A stretch of 64,000 nucleotides of DNA from Cycas panzhihuaensis. Its lineage: Eukaryota > Cycadophyta. Location of the stretch: positions 111,111,741 to 111,175,740 of the forward strand of contig CM041465.1 of NCBI GenBank assembly GCA_023213395.1, written 5' to 3'. Within the stretch, counting starts at the first letter, position 1. Each line of letters opens with the position of its first letter. The position numbers were made by a program, and so were the translations under genes. Below the pieces are notes generated by a model. It ran no database searches. It saw only the letters and a list, made by a program, of their open reading frames with translations, and was not told the origin of the DNA. Below, piece after piece: positions 31,625-43,870 of the stretch.

Positions 31625-31859
31625 AACTTATCATAGTAGGGTAAAGCATATTACTCTTAAGTACCATTTTAATAAATAGGTTATGGAGGCAGGTGGAGTG
31701 GAACTTGAGAAGGTTAACACAAAATAGAATTATACTAATATATTCACAAAACTAATATTATTAGAAAAGTTTAAATAGTTCTTGTCTTCTCTTAGTTTAT
31801 AGAAAAGGTAATAAATGGTCTAGGAAAGGTATCAAGTAAATTGTTATCAAGGTGAAGAT
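31625..31859 (+). pseudogene. Copia RNase H, part 2 (continues 23555-24029)
   Basis: In frame after removal of copia A: YHSRVKHITLKYHFNK, stop, VMEAGGVELEKVNTK, stop, NYTNIFTKLILLEKFK. This is the end of a copia RNase H with the usual C-terminal FTK motif. A purine run (CAAGGTGAAGAT, 31848-31859) follows and serves as PPT. Confidence 0.88.
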
Positions 31860-31985
31860 TGTTAGATAATGTAATAACAATGTTCTAGAGGCAAAATTTT
31901 TGATAGGTAAATAGAAAAATTTTCTCCTTAAACTTTTATAGGGTAGTCCAAGAGGGACGAGAGGCCTCCTTAGCTGGTGGGTATA
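31860..31985 (+). repeat. Copia LTR, first part
   Basis: Begins TGTTAGATAATGTAATAAC directly after the PPT of the preceding RNase H. Broken at 31985 by a minus-strand copia element. The likely continuation is 35026-35367. Confidence 0.6.
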
Positions 31986-32298
31986 TGAAGGAAGGATAGA
32001 TCTAGGGAATAAATCGCTCATATGTACACAATAGTAATGGAGAATGAAGAAGAAATGAAAATAAGATATGAGAGTAAAACTTGGATATGAGAATTAATAA
32101 TGACTCATTCCTTGAGATTTCACCTTTTATTATTGAGAGTGAGAATTAGGGTTATGATTTTATCACCTAATGATATGAACTCAAAATTACATATAAATAT
32201 ACATAAAGCATATTTTTTTAAGAGACTAATGCTAATAATATACCCTAAGGTCACTTAATTAATCTACACAAATGACTTTGATATATTAACCTCTTTTA
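31986..32298 (-). repeat. 3' LTR of copia B
   Basis: Aligns over its whole length with the 312-bp LTRs at 45898-46209 and 53241-53552 and with the truncated LTR at 23302. Confidence 0.88.
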
Positions 32299-32760
32299 AT
32301 CCCTCCTTAATAATGGAAGCTTATTTTAAGAAAATCTATTCTATAAGGTCTTTGTTTGAGCCCCATTATTATATTGAAATTCTAAATGACACTTTTATAG
32401 GAAAACTCTTATACGGAATAAAAACTCACAAACTTTCTAAGATCTATATCTCCTTTTATAAATAAAAATAGCTAAGGTGGCTCTTAATATAGCTTGATAG
32501 GCAAGTAGCATCTTTATTTGCTGAGTCTCTATATGCTATTTGGTTATCCCCTATGCACTTTTGGGATTTTATAAGTTCTAAATTTTTAAAACTAGTATAA
32601 TCCTTATCCTTCCATGCCTACATGGGATTTTCACAAATAGGATAGAGTAGAGACTTACTCTTATTCTTCCATGCCTATAAGAGATTCTCACAAATAGATT
32701 AGAGTATGATAATCATATTGCCATCTTCTTTAATTAGTAAAAAATGGAGGCCTTAAGGCC
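32299..32760 (-). other. PPT and 3' UTR of copia B
   Basis: The minus strand reads TAAGGAGGGAT next to the LTR. The rest is non-coding and follows 46221-46680, including the repeated segment around 32600-32700. Confidence 0.7.
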
Positions 32761-33300
32761 AAGCTACCCTCGAAACTATTCAAAATTTACCATTTGTAGT
32801 GGTTTGGTGAAGATATTAGCCACTTGATCTATTGTGGGGTAGTATTCTAGTTAAATTATGCCATCATTAACTAGTTCTCTAATCTTATAGGCTTTCATAC
32901 TTATGTGTTTACTATGATCATGAAATATAAGATTTTTTTCCATATGGATTACTGATTGATTATCTATACAAAGACCATTAGGACTTGTTTAGGTGATATT
33001 TAATGTTTTTAATAATTTTCTTAGGTATATCACCTCCTTGCTAGTCTTAGAAGTAGTAATATATTTAACTTCGACAGTCAAATCAACAACTATCTTCTAT
33101 CATCTAGATCTCCATGTTATTGGTGCTATTCTAAGAAATGTTACATACCTAAATATAGATATTTATATATCTTTATCTCTTGTAAAGTCTGAGTCTATAT
33201 ATATAGAAATCTTAAATTTATTATTAGGTTCATATAATAGAATAAATTTGCTAGTCTTCTTTAGGTATTTTAACACTCAAATTGTAGCTTACTAAGTGAT
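32761..33300 (-). pseudogene. RNase H remnant of copia B
   Basis: Heavily mutated. It follows the RNase H at 46700-47241 base for base, with stops throughout. The parallel plus-strand frames at 32993-33295 and 46916-47221 are shadows of this homology. Confidence 0.8.
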
Positions 33301-34290
33301 TCTGCTTAAGATTTGTCATGAATCATATAAGAATACTAATAGAGTGTATAATATCTGCCCTTTTATTAGTAGTATAAATGAGACTACCTATAAGTTTCCT
33401 ATAGAGTATTGCATCTACCTCTTTAGTATCACCATCAACTCAATGTTTGGTATTAGGATCCATAGATAAAGACACTAGTCAAGTATCTTCTAATTAAAAC
33501 TTGGTTAGAAGATTATTGATGTATTGAAAAAGAATTATTATTTTATGTTACTTCCATTCCTAAGTAATATTTCATCAAACCAAGGTTAGATAATTTGCAC
33601 ATTTTGTTAGGGTCCTTTTTCAATTGGCTTATTGCATATTCACAATTATCTATTACTAGCATGTCATCTACAAGGATTATGAGATAAGTAACTTTGTCTC
33701 TTTACTGCTTGATAAATAGTATTGTGTCAATATCTTAGTAGTCACAAACCTCATAATCAAATTACCTCATTTTTTTAGACAACTTGATAAACCAAGCACG
33801 AGGAGCTTGTTTAAATCTGTACAAAGATTTTTTGAGCCTGCCAACCTTATGTTATCAACCTTTGATCTCGTATCCTTTTAGCTAAGCCTTATAAATTTCA
33901 TTTTTAAGAACCCCATTAAGAAATGTAGTGTTAATATTAAGTTGGTGGATTTTTTAGTCCTGTTGAGTAGCTAAGGCTACAAGAGTTCTAATTGTAGGTC
34001 ACTTGGTTGCAAGCAACTTCATTATAGGTGTAAAGCCTTTAGTGTAGTCAATGCATTCCCTTTGTATGAATCTTTTAGCTAGTAACCTTGCCTTATAATT
34101 TTCAAGGGTGTTATCTAATCTATATTTATTTTTGAACACTTATTTCTTTTGAACTTCGTTTCTACTAAGTAGTAGATCTATGAGCTCTTATATACTATTT
34201 TTTATGAGAGATCCATGTTCTTCATTTATTATATTTCTCTAAACTATATGTTTCACATCTTCCTGGTATGAGAGGGACTCTTCATTAAGA
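33301..34290 (-). pseudogene. Reverse transcriptase remnant of copia B
   Basis: Aligned with 47302-48139: the sites for VDDML (near 33660), LKQAP (near 33800) and WVFKNKY (near 34120) can be recognised on the minus strand among stops. Confidence 0.8.
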
Positions 34291-35025
34291 GTAAGGTGCA
34301 ATTTTATTGGTTTAAGCTCAGTATATAATGATTCCTATATTCTTACTCCATGGGTACTTCGAGTGCTTGTTTTACCTGCCTCATCTGGTTGTATGTCCTT
34401 CTTGAGCTAGAGGGCTTCACGAGATGAGGGCTTCACGAGATCCTTGAGTTAGGAATAAGGTCCTCATTTCCTCAACTTCTTGGTTCCCATCTTGTTCATT
34501 AAAATAATCATTTTTTTAGGAGGATGTTAATGTGCCTTAGGAAGATGGTCCTTTTACCATTATTTTGCCTTTGTTAACTAAAGATGGAGAGAATGATTCT
34601 TCTATAATGTGTACCTATTTTGCCTTAAATATACACTCTTTAGTTTATAATTATAACTAATATCCTATAAGGCTCTATTATTAGCTTCTAATATTTAGAG
34701 TAGTTTATGTGTGCCCCCCCTAAATTTTAGAATTTGAACATCATACTTTATAACATCACTGTAGCAATGTAAGGGTGTTTTAGAGTCTAGTCTCTACAAA
34801 AATGATGTCTCTAGTAACGATGATTTTTTATTGTGAAGGTATAAAGACATTATATATTTTCTTGTCCATAGGGTATCCAATAAAGATGCCTTTAAGTGTC
34901 ATTGGTTGGAGTTTATTTTGATCTATATCTAGAATGTAAGCATAGCATGTAGAGCCAAAAATTTTAAAGTAGTGAATAACAGGGGTATTAAAACATTATG
35001 ATACCTCTTTCATTTCTTCTCCTAT
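34291..35025 (-). pseudogene. Linker and integrase C-terminal remnant of copia B
   Basis: Follows the 48140-48930 region. It contains a 17-bp tandem duplication, GAGGGCTTCACGAGAT twice (about 34421-34440), absent from the relative. Homology ends near 34990. Confidence 0.7.
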
Positions 35026-35367
35026 GTATAAACTATATTTATAATATATTAATGTATCCTTAATATAATTTAATCACATTGGATAGTGAGGTTAAGTCCA
35101 CCTCTTGTTCTATTAAGTCAACCTATCCCAATGCCTTATAATCTTAGTTGATAGATATAAATATTGCCCTGTACCTTTATACTTCATATTAGATTTTGAT
35201 TAATGTGGAAGCTCTACCCAAGAGAGAGCCTACAATATGGTGAATTCACATGTACCATTACATACTTATATGTCTTATTTATTTTCTTAATTTGTTGAAT
35301 ATTTATCAATATTTTACTTATTATACTTGAATCAAGGTACACGTATTTATATCTTGTTATTTATACA
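35026..35367 (+). repeat. Copia LTR, second part, directly followed by a PBS
   Basis: AT-rich with TATA-like stretches, ending TTATACA. TAGTATCAGAGCT follows at once, so this is the 3' edge of an LTR. With 31860-31985 it makes an LTR of about 463 bp. RNase H and PPT lie before it and PBS and gag after it, so it would serve two elements. Confidence 0.5.
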
Positions 35368-35379
35368 TAGTATCAGAGC
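35368..35379 (+). other. iMet primer binding site of copia C
   Basis: TAGTATCAGAGC, one mismatch from TGGTATCAGAGC, directly after the LTR edge. Confidence 0.75.
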
Positions 35380-36953
35380 TTGTTTATGCCTAATTTAAAA
35401 GTATTTTAGTGATTTTAGTTGATTTTATATTATTTCCTTCATATTTTTTGGTAAATATAAGTTTTGTATAATGTTGAAGCTAAGAGTAGTTGGTTTTATT
35501 ATCTACAACCTCTTACAATAGCTTGTTCACTCATTTGCACTCATCTACGATTTAGATCTAAGTTTTCTAAAAAAAACATATGAAAATTCATGTTTTTCCT
35601 TTACTACAACCCTAATATTAATTATTTCTTACTATTGGAGATTTGTTTGTCCTTTTGATAGCCCTAAATCCATTATTACTTCTTATTAGAAGATATTTTA
35701 GGTGGTTTCAGGTTTTATTTTGCTTGGTTGGGATCCCACAGCCCCCTAAACTTTTGTAGCTCCATTCTCCTCAATACAAGTTTTTTTTAATTTTTTAATT
35801 CTAAATTGACTAGGTACATATCATAATTGCATCCCTTTCTCTAAAATTTCATCTCATTCTGAGTCCATTTGATTCTCTGTTAGGGATGCACTCCTACTTT
35901 AGTTTATCATTTTTACGTGCAAATTACATAAGCCTAAATAAAGGTACCTATGTTATTTCTATGATATCTTTGGAACCATTTAACATATTTATAAACCGTC
36001 TAAAGTATAAAAAAATTGATTCATATCTCTATAGTTTAGAATTAAATTTATCAATATTTATAGTTGATTTGTAGAAAATATTAGTTACTCAAGTTGACCT
36101 TTATATTCAAGCTATTTGGGCTTTATTTTATAAGATTTGAAGGTATTTTTCAAAAATTTTGAGGTTTTTTTACTAGATTAGGTTGCTTCTTATCATTTTT
36201 AGCTATTCAAATCTAATTTTTAAGGATAATAAGTGTATGGTAATGTCTCATATGTAGGTGTTACTCTTGGAAGATTAAAAAAGTTAACTCTCAAAGCTTG
36301 GCCCATTAAGAGTATTCTGAACCTAGCCTTGTCATTTTAGTTTACTTTATTTCCTTTTCATTTTATTTATTACTTTAAAAAGAACCTCTTGTGTGTAAAA
36401 AGCTCACCTAAAAAATTAAATTTTCATATTAAAAAAGATAACTCCTGAATTGAACCCTTATTTATAGCCTTGTAAGGGGAACAGTTAGGACCTCTACATT
36501 TATGACCATGCACAAACCCTTGGCCTACTCATATTGGATGAGGAATGTCATTGGCTATAAGGTGTAATGAGTGGCAAGCTAAGGAGAAAATCTTATCTTT
36601 TAGAGTTTGGAGACCAAGCTAAACATAAAGAGGTGAGTGCCTTGGTTGGTAAGTTCTTACCACTAGATCCTTCATTCAGTATAAGACTAGTGTAGGTGGG
36701 AAAACAAATCAGAGGGATCTTAGGACCTTGTTAATATCCCACATACTAAGGTATATTCAGCCCTTGAACTCACATACTGGTATATCAGGTCCCTGGTTTG
36801 CCACTTGTGGGAAGGCACCATTAAACAAGATAGCAACTAACAACTTTCCTAGAGACGCTTTGCCTTAGAATTCTAGATTAGAAGCCACATACGTAGATTA
36901 GTACTTCATCACATAAAAACTTTAAAAATATCAAACATAAAAACCTTTTAAAC
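35380..36953 (+). other. Leader of copia C
   Basis: About 1.6 kb, AT-rich and non-coding. I see no gene in it. A 62-codon frame at 35886-36074 has no recognisable motif. Confidence 0.6.
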
Positions 36954-38412
36954 ATGGCATCTCAAATGCTCCTTTTAAATACCATTAAACTCAATGGCAT
37001 AATAACTTTATACCATGGAGAAAGTAAGTCAAAAATTTAATCATCATGAATGAATATTGGGCCTATATTAATGGGGATATACCCATGCCTGAGCACACTC
37101 AAGATCTTAATGATCCCACTAAAACTATTCCACCTGATCCTGTAGCCTTAGCCAACTTTAAAGCTAAGGATAACATAGTATTATCCTTCCTCCACTTGGT
37201 AATTGAAGACTAAGTGGATCAAAACATTGAAACAACATAATGCTCAAATGAAGCTTGGACCATACTTTATTCCCTCTATGAGAAGAAGGACGAATATAGA
37301 TCCCTTACCCTTAAGGCTCACTTATTTTCTATGCCTTTTGTTAGAAACATTATAAATTATTTGACTAAAGTCAAAACTATTAGAAACTAACTGATTACTC
37401 TTGGTAAGCTACCTTCTGACCATGATCTAATCTCAAGTATTATAAACATTTTACCCATTGAATACAACTCCTTTGTCTCTAAGTTATATGAAAACTACTC
37501 CAAGATAGACTTCATAAACTTTAAGGGGCCCTTGCTTCAAGAGAAAAATATTCTCAACTGATTAGGGGTGACATCAACATCTGACTTAGCTCCTACCTTT
37601 GCAGCCTAAAACTTAGAAAAGGGTAAGACTATTAATAAAGTAGCCTAACAACTTAGTTAGCAACAAGACCTAACTCAACTCTTAGACTCTCTCCTTATAT
37701 CACAAGAGTCACATCAGTAGCCAACTCATTAACATCTTATTGGTACCTCCTCCTCCTCCTATCTAAATCAGTAGCTTCAATAGTTATAGCATCAACCACA
37801 AGGACAACCTCAAAAGAATTAGTTGGGCAAACAAAACATCATCTACCTCTACTGTGGAAAACCTAGATACCTAACTATTGAATGTAAGAGAAGACAAGCT
37901 AATTTATAACTCTTACAAAACCAAGGGAGCCAAGTATATGGGATAGTTTATCAATAATCACCTCCTATTTATTAATAAGGAGCACCCTCATACTATCAAG
38001 GAGGCCCTAACTATAATCAACAAATATAAGGAGCTTCTTATCAATAAGGAGGACCATGGCCTCCTCATGGAGCCCTCTTTTCGCAATAAGAAGGCCTTTA
38101 TTATTAATATGGTGGTCATGTTCGATAATAAGGAGGCCCTTTCTACCCAAAAGAGAGGCTATTATATCAACCTCAAGGCTAATTATATTAGCAGAATTAG
38201 AATCCAAGGACCACATAAGGTTAAAGGCCCCAAAATAGGTAACGGTTCTTAAATAAGAATCAAAGGAACTAATAATATAATCAACAATAAGATGGAAACA
38301 TAGGAGATGGTTAAGACTCCTCCTCCTATAACCTATTTTTTATAGAATTATCCTCATAGCTTGATGAGACCACATGGCTTCTTGATTCTGGTGCAACAAA
38401 ATACTGTTTCAC
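36954..38412 (+). pseudogene. Gag and protease start of copia C
   Basis: ATG at 36954. Gag text (with a shift near 37045): IMNEYWAYINGDIPMPE, PPDPVALANFKAKDNIVLSF, EAWTILYSLYEKKDEYRSL, LPIEYNSFVSKLYENYSK. Then a Gln/Gly/Tyr-rich repeat-like region and a damaged zinc knuckle, YCGKPRYLTIECKRRQ (His replaced by Tyr). Protease: TTWLLDSGATKYCFT at 38371-38412 with the D-S-G active site intact. The element stops soon after; no integrase or RT follows. Confidence 0.85.
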
Positions 38413-40668
38413 CAAAACATGGCCTCTTTGTATGCATTTGGATTATGCTAGTAAATTAATCCATATTATATGGTTTTATTGATGGTGGTTGATATATGTT
38501 GATTGTATTTAATGGATTGGGCCTTGTCTTATTGAAATGATATGTGATTATTGGTTGATTAAATGTAATGAATGATGTTATGATTTCTATTCCTATCATT
38601 ATGTCGATGATGTAAACTATCATATCAAAGTTTTCTTTCATGACTAATTTAACTTCATACTTCCTTTAAAGTTGGTTGTTTTTCTCTTATTTTTGAGATT
38701 TCACCCATGTTTTTGTTATTTATTACTTTTTGGGCTTGTTCTTAATGTATTTCACCTTATTCTAGGCTTGGTTACCCTTTAATGAACTCAATTTCATGAT
38801 TAGAAACTCATCAAATATAAATTTTTATCAATATTTGGTTAAACTTTTACTTTATTGAAATCACATTTTTCACCTTGTGAAAAATGCAATTGATCACATT
38901 TTTAGAATGAAATCGCATTCTTAGTAAGTGAAAAATGCAACTAATTACATTATTCATTATCATGCAATAGAAAATTAAACCATCACACCAAAATTTTGTA
39001 TGTTGCCACCCAGATGTGTTGAGATTTAGTCCTTTTTATACCCAAAAGTATGAGGAGAATGAGGGTTGTTGGGAATGAGAAGAGAAAAGTGATTCTTGCT
39101 CTTATATTGTGAGATTTTGAGGACTATTACTATAGTTTTGAATTCTTGAGGACTACTACTATGGTTTTAAAGACTTGATTTTCTAAAGTTATTGGGTGAA
39201 ATCTTAAAGAAGTTTTGTTGTCATGTTATTGCTACTCGATTGTTGATGATCTAAGCTTTTATTTTCTTGGATCTTCATCAATTTTTGCTTCAAACTTCTC
39301 TTGATTTGGTAAGATCTTTCCTATTGGATTTCAAGTTTATTTCATGGAGTTTTGAAGGTAACTTTGGCTCAGAATTATTTCTTTTTATTGGCTTATTACT
39401 GTTGTACTTTCATTTAGACTTCTATTGCTGGAATATACATTGAAACGTCTGCCTTTTATGGGGTTTCTTAAGGATAGACTAGGGCAAGGCATGGTCATCT
39501 CTCAATCATACATCTAGCTATTGATTCCCACTCTCTTATAATAACTTATATTTTAGCTGGATTGCCACTCTTGTTTGGTGTTGTCTGGCTTTTATTTGGC
39601 CTCTTTGGATTATTGTTGCTTCTTTCTTCACTCTTGTTTTGAAGGAAAGTGTGTGGAAATGTTAGTCAAGTGAAAAGAAAACTACCATTTTGAGACACTT
39701 TTTACAATAGGAAATGAATATTTGTCTTATAGTTATGATTGCATGCACTTCTATTTTCAAGTTAGCTCTTGAATATTGAAAATGAAAAGTTCATGGTGTT
39801 GTTTGAATAAAGTATCCCTAATTTTCAGTTTTTACATTTGGTTTAAAGATTCCCTTTGGAGCTCTTACTACTCCAATTGTGATAGAACCTTCAATTGGAC
39901 TTGTACGGATGATTATTATTCAGATTTATAACTTGTTCATCATCTTATAGGCCTAAAAATTATTAGAAAATAGCAGTAGTTTCCTTTAAGTATATCTCTT
40001 TTATGCATTATTTCATCCCATTTAAGAGAATTAGTTAAAAGTGTCAAAGTTAGAGCATACTACCTAGTTTTTCATATAGATTAATCTCTTTTGAAAAGAA
40101 ATTTATATAAGGATTATGTGGTTGCTTTTAGATTTTGAATAGTATCATCTCTTTTAGAAGTAAAGTGTGCATGTAGAAAACATATCTTATAGTTGCATAT
40201 GCATCTTTTATTTAGAAAAAAAAAGAAAAGGACTTGCATCAATACTTAGAAACCTAAACAAGATAAGCTATTGTGTCCATTAGCTTACCCTCTCCTACAA
40301 CTTAGTAAAACTTAAAATGTTGAACCGATTAAAGAGAGGAGTCCCTAGGAAGGACATTGAAGATATTGTAAGTGTGGCTCTAAACTTAGAACTCCTTCAT
40401 CAAGTCATATAGGTTAGTGGATTCTATAACCCCATTTCAAATCCACTCCTTTTGTTGTACCCACTCTCACTTAGGTAGACAATAATACTAGGATAAGACT
40501 CCTTCTTAGGAGTTGGGCAAAGATAGTATTTTAGGTCTTTTTAAGCCTTATATTAGATCTTCCCCAAGCCCTTGACCATCTTTCCGGTAGCCTTGTTAAG
40601 GATCCAACCCAAGACCCCCCTAGAACACCATCATCTTTCTAGGGACAGACCTTAAATCACTATCTTTT
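38413..40668 (+). repeat. Probable 5' LTR of Tat-like element 2
   Basis: About 2.2 kb with no coding sequence, ending just before a PBS. In Tat-like element 1 an LTR of similar size is in the same place. The left boundary with copia C (38413-38480) cannot be fixed without the other LTR, which is not in the window. Contains a perfect 10-bp hairpin (38864-38886: CATTTTTCAC, loop CTT, GTGAAAAATG) and a 23-bp direct repeat (39117 and 39146). Confidence 0.5.
38864..38886. repeat. Perfect inverted repeat in the presumed LTR
   Basis: CATTTTTCAC and GTGAAAAATG with a 3-nt loop. GTGAAAAATGCAA recurs a few tens of bases later. The role is unknown. Confidence 0.65.
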
Positions 40669-40688
40669 TGGTGACCTTACTGGGGACC
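40585..40688 (+). other. Primer binding site of Tat-like element 2, with an upstream copy
   Basis: TGGTGACCTTACTGGGGAC at 40669-40687 matches the PBS of element 1 apart from a few changes. A second, weaker version (CGGTAGCCTTGTTAAGGATC) is 84 bp upstream at 40585. Both are preceded by similar text (ACCATCTTT and ACTATCTTT). The LTR edge and PBS seem to have been duplicated. Confidence 0.65.
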
Positions 40689-43000
40689 CATTATTTATCT
40701 TCAAGTAAAGTTATGGAAATAATAATACCTATACCTAGGCACTCATTGAGACTTTAAGGCCTTCTGCTTGATTCTCAAACATGCCCATTATACATTGGTT
40801 AGGGCATTTCAATATAATATGTCAAATCCTTAGAGTTTTAAGCGCATGATGTATATATTTATCCTCTTAAAAATTCAGTGCAACTATATAACATATCAAT
40901 GGAGTAGAGATATCTAGATCCTTTATATTATTCTGGTGATCCTTCTTTTGTGGATCTTCTTTCCCATAGGAAGAACTACCTCCTACTCAATTATATCCAT
41001 CTTTTCCTTAGTTGATACTTACTAGGATCCCTACCGTACTATGCATGCCTAGTTATCATGATCTATTTCACCCAGAGACTCATACTATGTTATCTTTATC
41101 ACATCATGTTCATATTGATCCCTTGGATGAAGACTATGAGTTAATTGAGGTAGACCCTCTACCTTAAACTATGTGGTCTCCTCACCCTTCTCATCTTCCT
41201 TCACCAAGACTTAATTTATGACCTCATTCTCTACTTATGGAGGAAGTTAACAATTACAAATCAACTCATTCACAACCTCGTTAACCTTCTCCTAGGCAGT
41301 AGAGTCAAGTTTATTTGCTTGACTCCATACCTCTTACTCACAAAGGTGATACCAATATAGTTGCTTATGGCATTCCTAGTCCTGTCCATATACCCAATTC
41401 TAGTGAAACAGTTATAGCCTCACCTAGTTTATGACTAATTCAGTCTTACTCTACTAGGATTGCCTCTTCACATCCTATTTCTTCTACCACTCAGATACCC
41501 CTTCATGTATCACATACCATTAGATCTCATGATATTGGGTCTCGCCTACCATCACCTAGAGCATCTAATGTGATTATTCATCACAACATGTTTCTCATAC
41601 TCAATTACCACATGCACATACTTTGGTAGGGCAATCACAATTGTTAGGGACTTCTAAGCCTATTTCTTCTTCATATATTCCTAGGATTAGCCCTTATCCT
41701 AACCATTTTTATACCTTTAATTCAAGTTTTCCATAAAACCTCATACCTCAAACCAATCCTGTGGTTAATCCTATAGCATGGTTTGTTCCTCCTTCTACTC
41801 TTCCACTTCATGATATTCCACAACAACAACTATAATCACAACAACCTATGCATTCATTTATTCCTCATCCTTCATCCTTACCTCAACTTACTACTACATT
41901 GAGGCCAAGGAGACCTTTTCTAGACTATATGAAGTCTCCCTTTCCATCAAAGTTTTGTTGTTACCTATGGCCCTGTTTCTTCTTGAATTACCTAAATTTT
42001 CTAATGACTCATCTCAAGACACTGCCTCCTATATACAAGTATTTGTGCTTGCTTGCAAAGACTTTATGCTATATGATTATGTTATGATACACCTATTTCC
42101 TAAATTACTTCAAGACGATGCTTTGAAGTGGTTTTATCATCTTCCTTTAGCCTTAATTCTCTCATTTCAACAACTAGTTGACGCTTTCATCAACTATTTT
42201 GATATAGCGAGACCATTTGAGTTAGGCATTAAATCTTTGTTGGTAATTAAACAAAATGATGATAAAACTTTAAGAGATTTTGTTAGGAGATTTCAAGATC
42301 AAGTTCACACTTGTCATTTATATCTTGATCCTAGTTTGTTATTTAATCTATTTACTAATGTGTGGAGGCCCCACATACATTTGGAAGTTCTAAAACCTAG
42401 TCCTCAAATATATAAAGAAGTAGTTGATTACTATTTGGCTTTAGAGGAATTTGAAATACAAGTAGGTATTATGAAGGTTGGGAAACCTATGCCTTCCAAA
42501 GATCCAATTCATCCTATGAAGGATACCCATCCTGAGCCTACATATGATCATCTTACTTATTTAATTAGATAACTTGAGTGTGAAATTAATATTAATTTAT
42601 GTATTGATGGTACATCTCCTACTTAATTATCACAAGAAGCCAAAGTAATCCAATTGACTGAGGGGAGGAAGAAATAAACTCCTCTCCCACCCTCTCCTTC
42701 ATTTAGAAAGATAAAATGGTGTTCCTATCATCAGACTAATGCACATGATAGAAGTGAGTGTTGAACCATTCAAAATGTAGTCCATAACATAAACACTCAA
42801 GTGAACCATTCTTCTAAGTCATCGCAAGACCAAATGATCCATAAGGATTTGTTTCCTCAATATAGTGAGAAAACCAGTAAAGAAGATAAAGTTAAATGAA
42901 AGTAGATATAAGACGATGAAGACCAAACTTCAAGCTTTGATTTGTTGAAGAAGATTACCACTCCTATAAACATTTAAGTAAGAAGAAATACCAATCAACC
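40689..43000 (+). pseudogene. Leader and gag of Tat-like element 2
   Basis: Gag-like text begins near 40960 (DPLYYSGDPSFVDLL). A Pro/Ser/His-rich N-terminal part with stops is followed by the core, open at 41955-42572: KFSNDSSQDTASYIQVFVLA, DDALKWFYHLPL, QQLVDAFINYFDIARPFELG, RDFVRRFQDQVHTCHLYLD, YLALEEFEIQ. The core matches gag of element 1 closely. Beyond 42600 it is broken. Confidence 0.85.
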
Positions 43001-43870
43001 TCACCTACCTCCTAAAGGTGGGGATACTGAGAGAACCATAAACATGATAGAGACTTCAAAGAGTGTAGGTCCATCTAAATCATCTAATGATTTAATGATG
43101 CGGAATCCTGACTCTTTACCTCTAGTACCTTCCCATCCCATTAGGTTTAGGTCTATTCCTTCTAGTTTAAAGGATGGATCTTTCTCTCTCGTAGAAGAAT
43201 TAAATACCATTTCAGTGGGAATATTTTTTATCAATTTTCTTAAGTATTTCCCTAAGAAATGCCAACTTTTATTTGATGCATTGGGAGTCCTTGTGATAGC
43301 TTCTTCACCTGCTTCTACCCTTTCCTTTGAGCTTTCTACCTTACCCACTCATTATGCCCACATGTTAAATGACATTCTCCCATTTTACATTGAGATCATT
43401 AAGGATGATATTAATATCAAGCAGGTTATCATTGATGAAAGATCATCTATCAATATAATCCCTTTCTATCTTATTGAGGATTTGGAGATTTCTGTCTTTG
43501 ATCCATATGAATAGATCTGCCAAGGGTATGGCAAGAGTCAAAAGATGCCCTTGGGTTAAGTTAATCTTCCACTCACATTGGAAGATGAGAGGATGCTTAC
43601 TGACGTTACTATCATTGACTTGGATTTAGAATATAATATCCTTTTAGGTAGACCATGGATTAACCAAATGGTAGTAGTTTGTTTGTCCCTTTTCAATGAA
43701 CTTAGGTTCATCCATGAGGGAGAACTTAAAATTGTTAAATGAAAGCCTAAACCTATTAAATAATCAATTCCTCTCATTGAGACTTTTGTAGAACCTGGTG
43801 AATCTTCCAACTCTGTGGAATATTTCTTTCAGTCTATTAGTTTAGGATAGTACTTTGCTATCAAAGCTCC
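43001..43870 (+). pseudogene. Protease of Tat-like element 2
   Basis: The open part 43044-43514 contains SLVEELNTISVGIFFINFLK and IIDERSSINIIPFYLIEDL, where the active site reads D-E-R instead of D-x-G, so it is dead. Then ICQGYGKSQKMPLG and LEYNILLGRPWINQMVVV, the second half with the ILLGRPW motif. Same order as in element 1. Confidence 0.85.

Larger units (their letters stand above)
31986..35025 (-). mobile_element. Truncated copia element on the minus strand (copia B)
   Basis: 3' LTR 31986-32298 (313 bp, TGAAGGAAGG ... ending TTTTA where relatives have TTTCA), PPT complement ATCCCTCCTTA, then 3' UTR, RNase H, RT and part of integrase. Similarity to the copia element at 45898-53552 stops near 34990. 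A scrap resembling an LTR end (CCTCTTTCA, 35004-35012) follows. GTATA occurs at 31981-31985 and 35026-35030 and may be the target duplication, but 13 unexplained bases separate it from the LTR scrap. Integrase, protease, gag and the leader were lost in one large deletion. Confidence 0.8.

Noticed and set aside
32993-33295. Plus-strand frames alike at 32993 and 46916 that could suggest a conserved protein
   Set aside because: Both are reverse-strand shadows of homologous copia RNase H genes.
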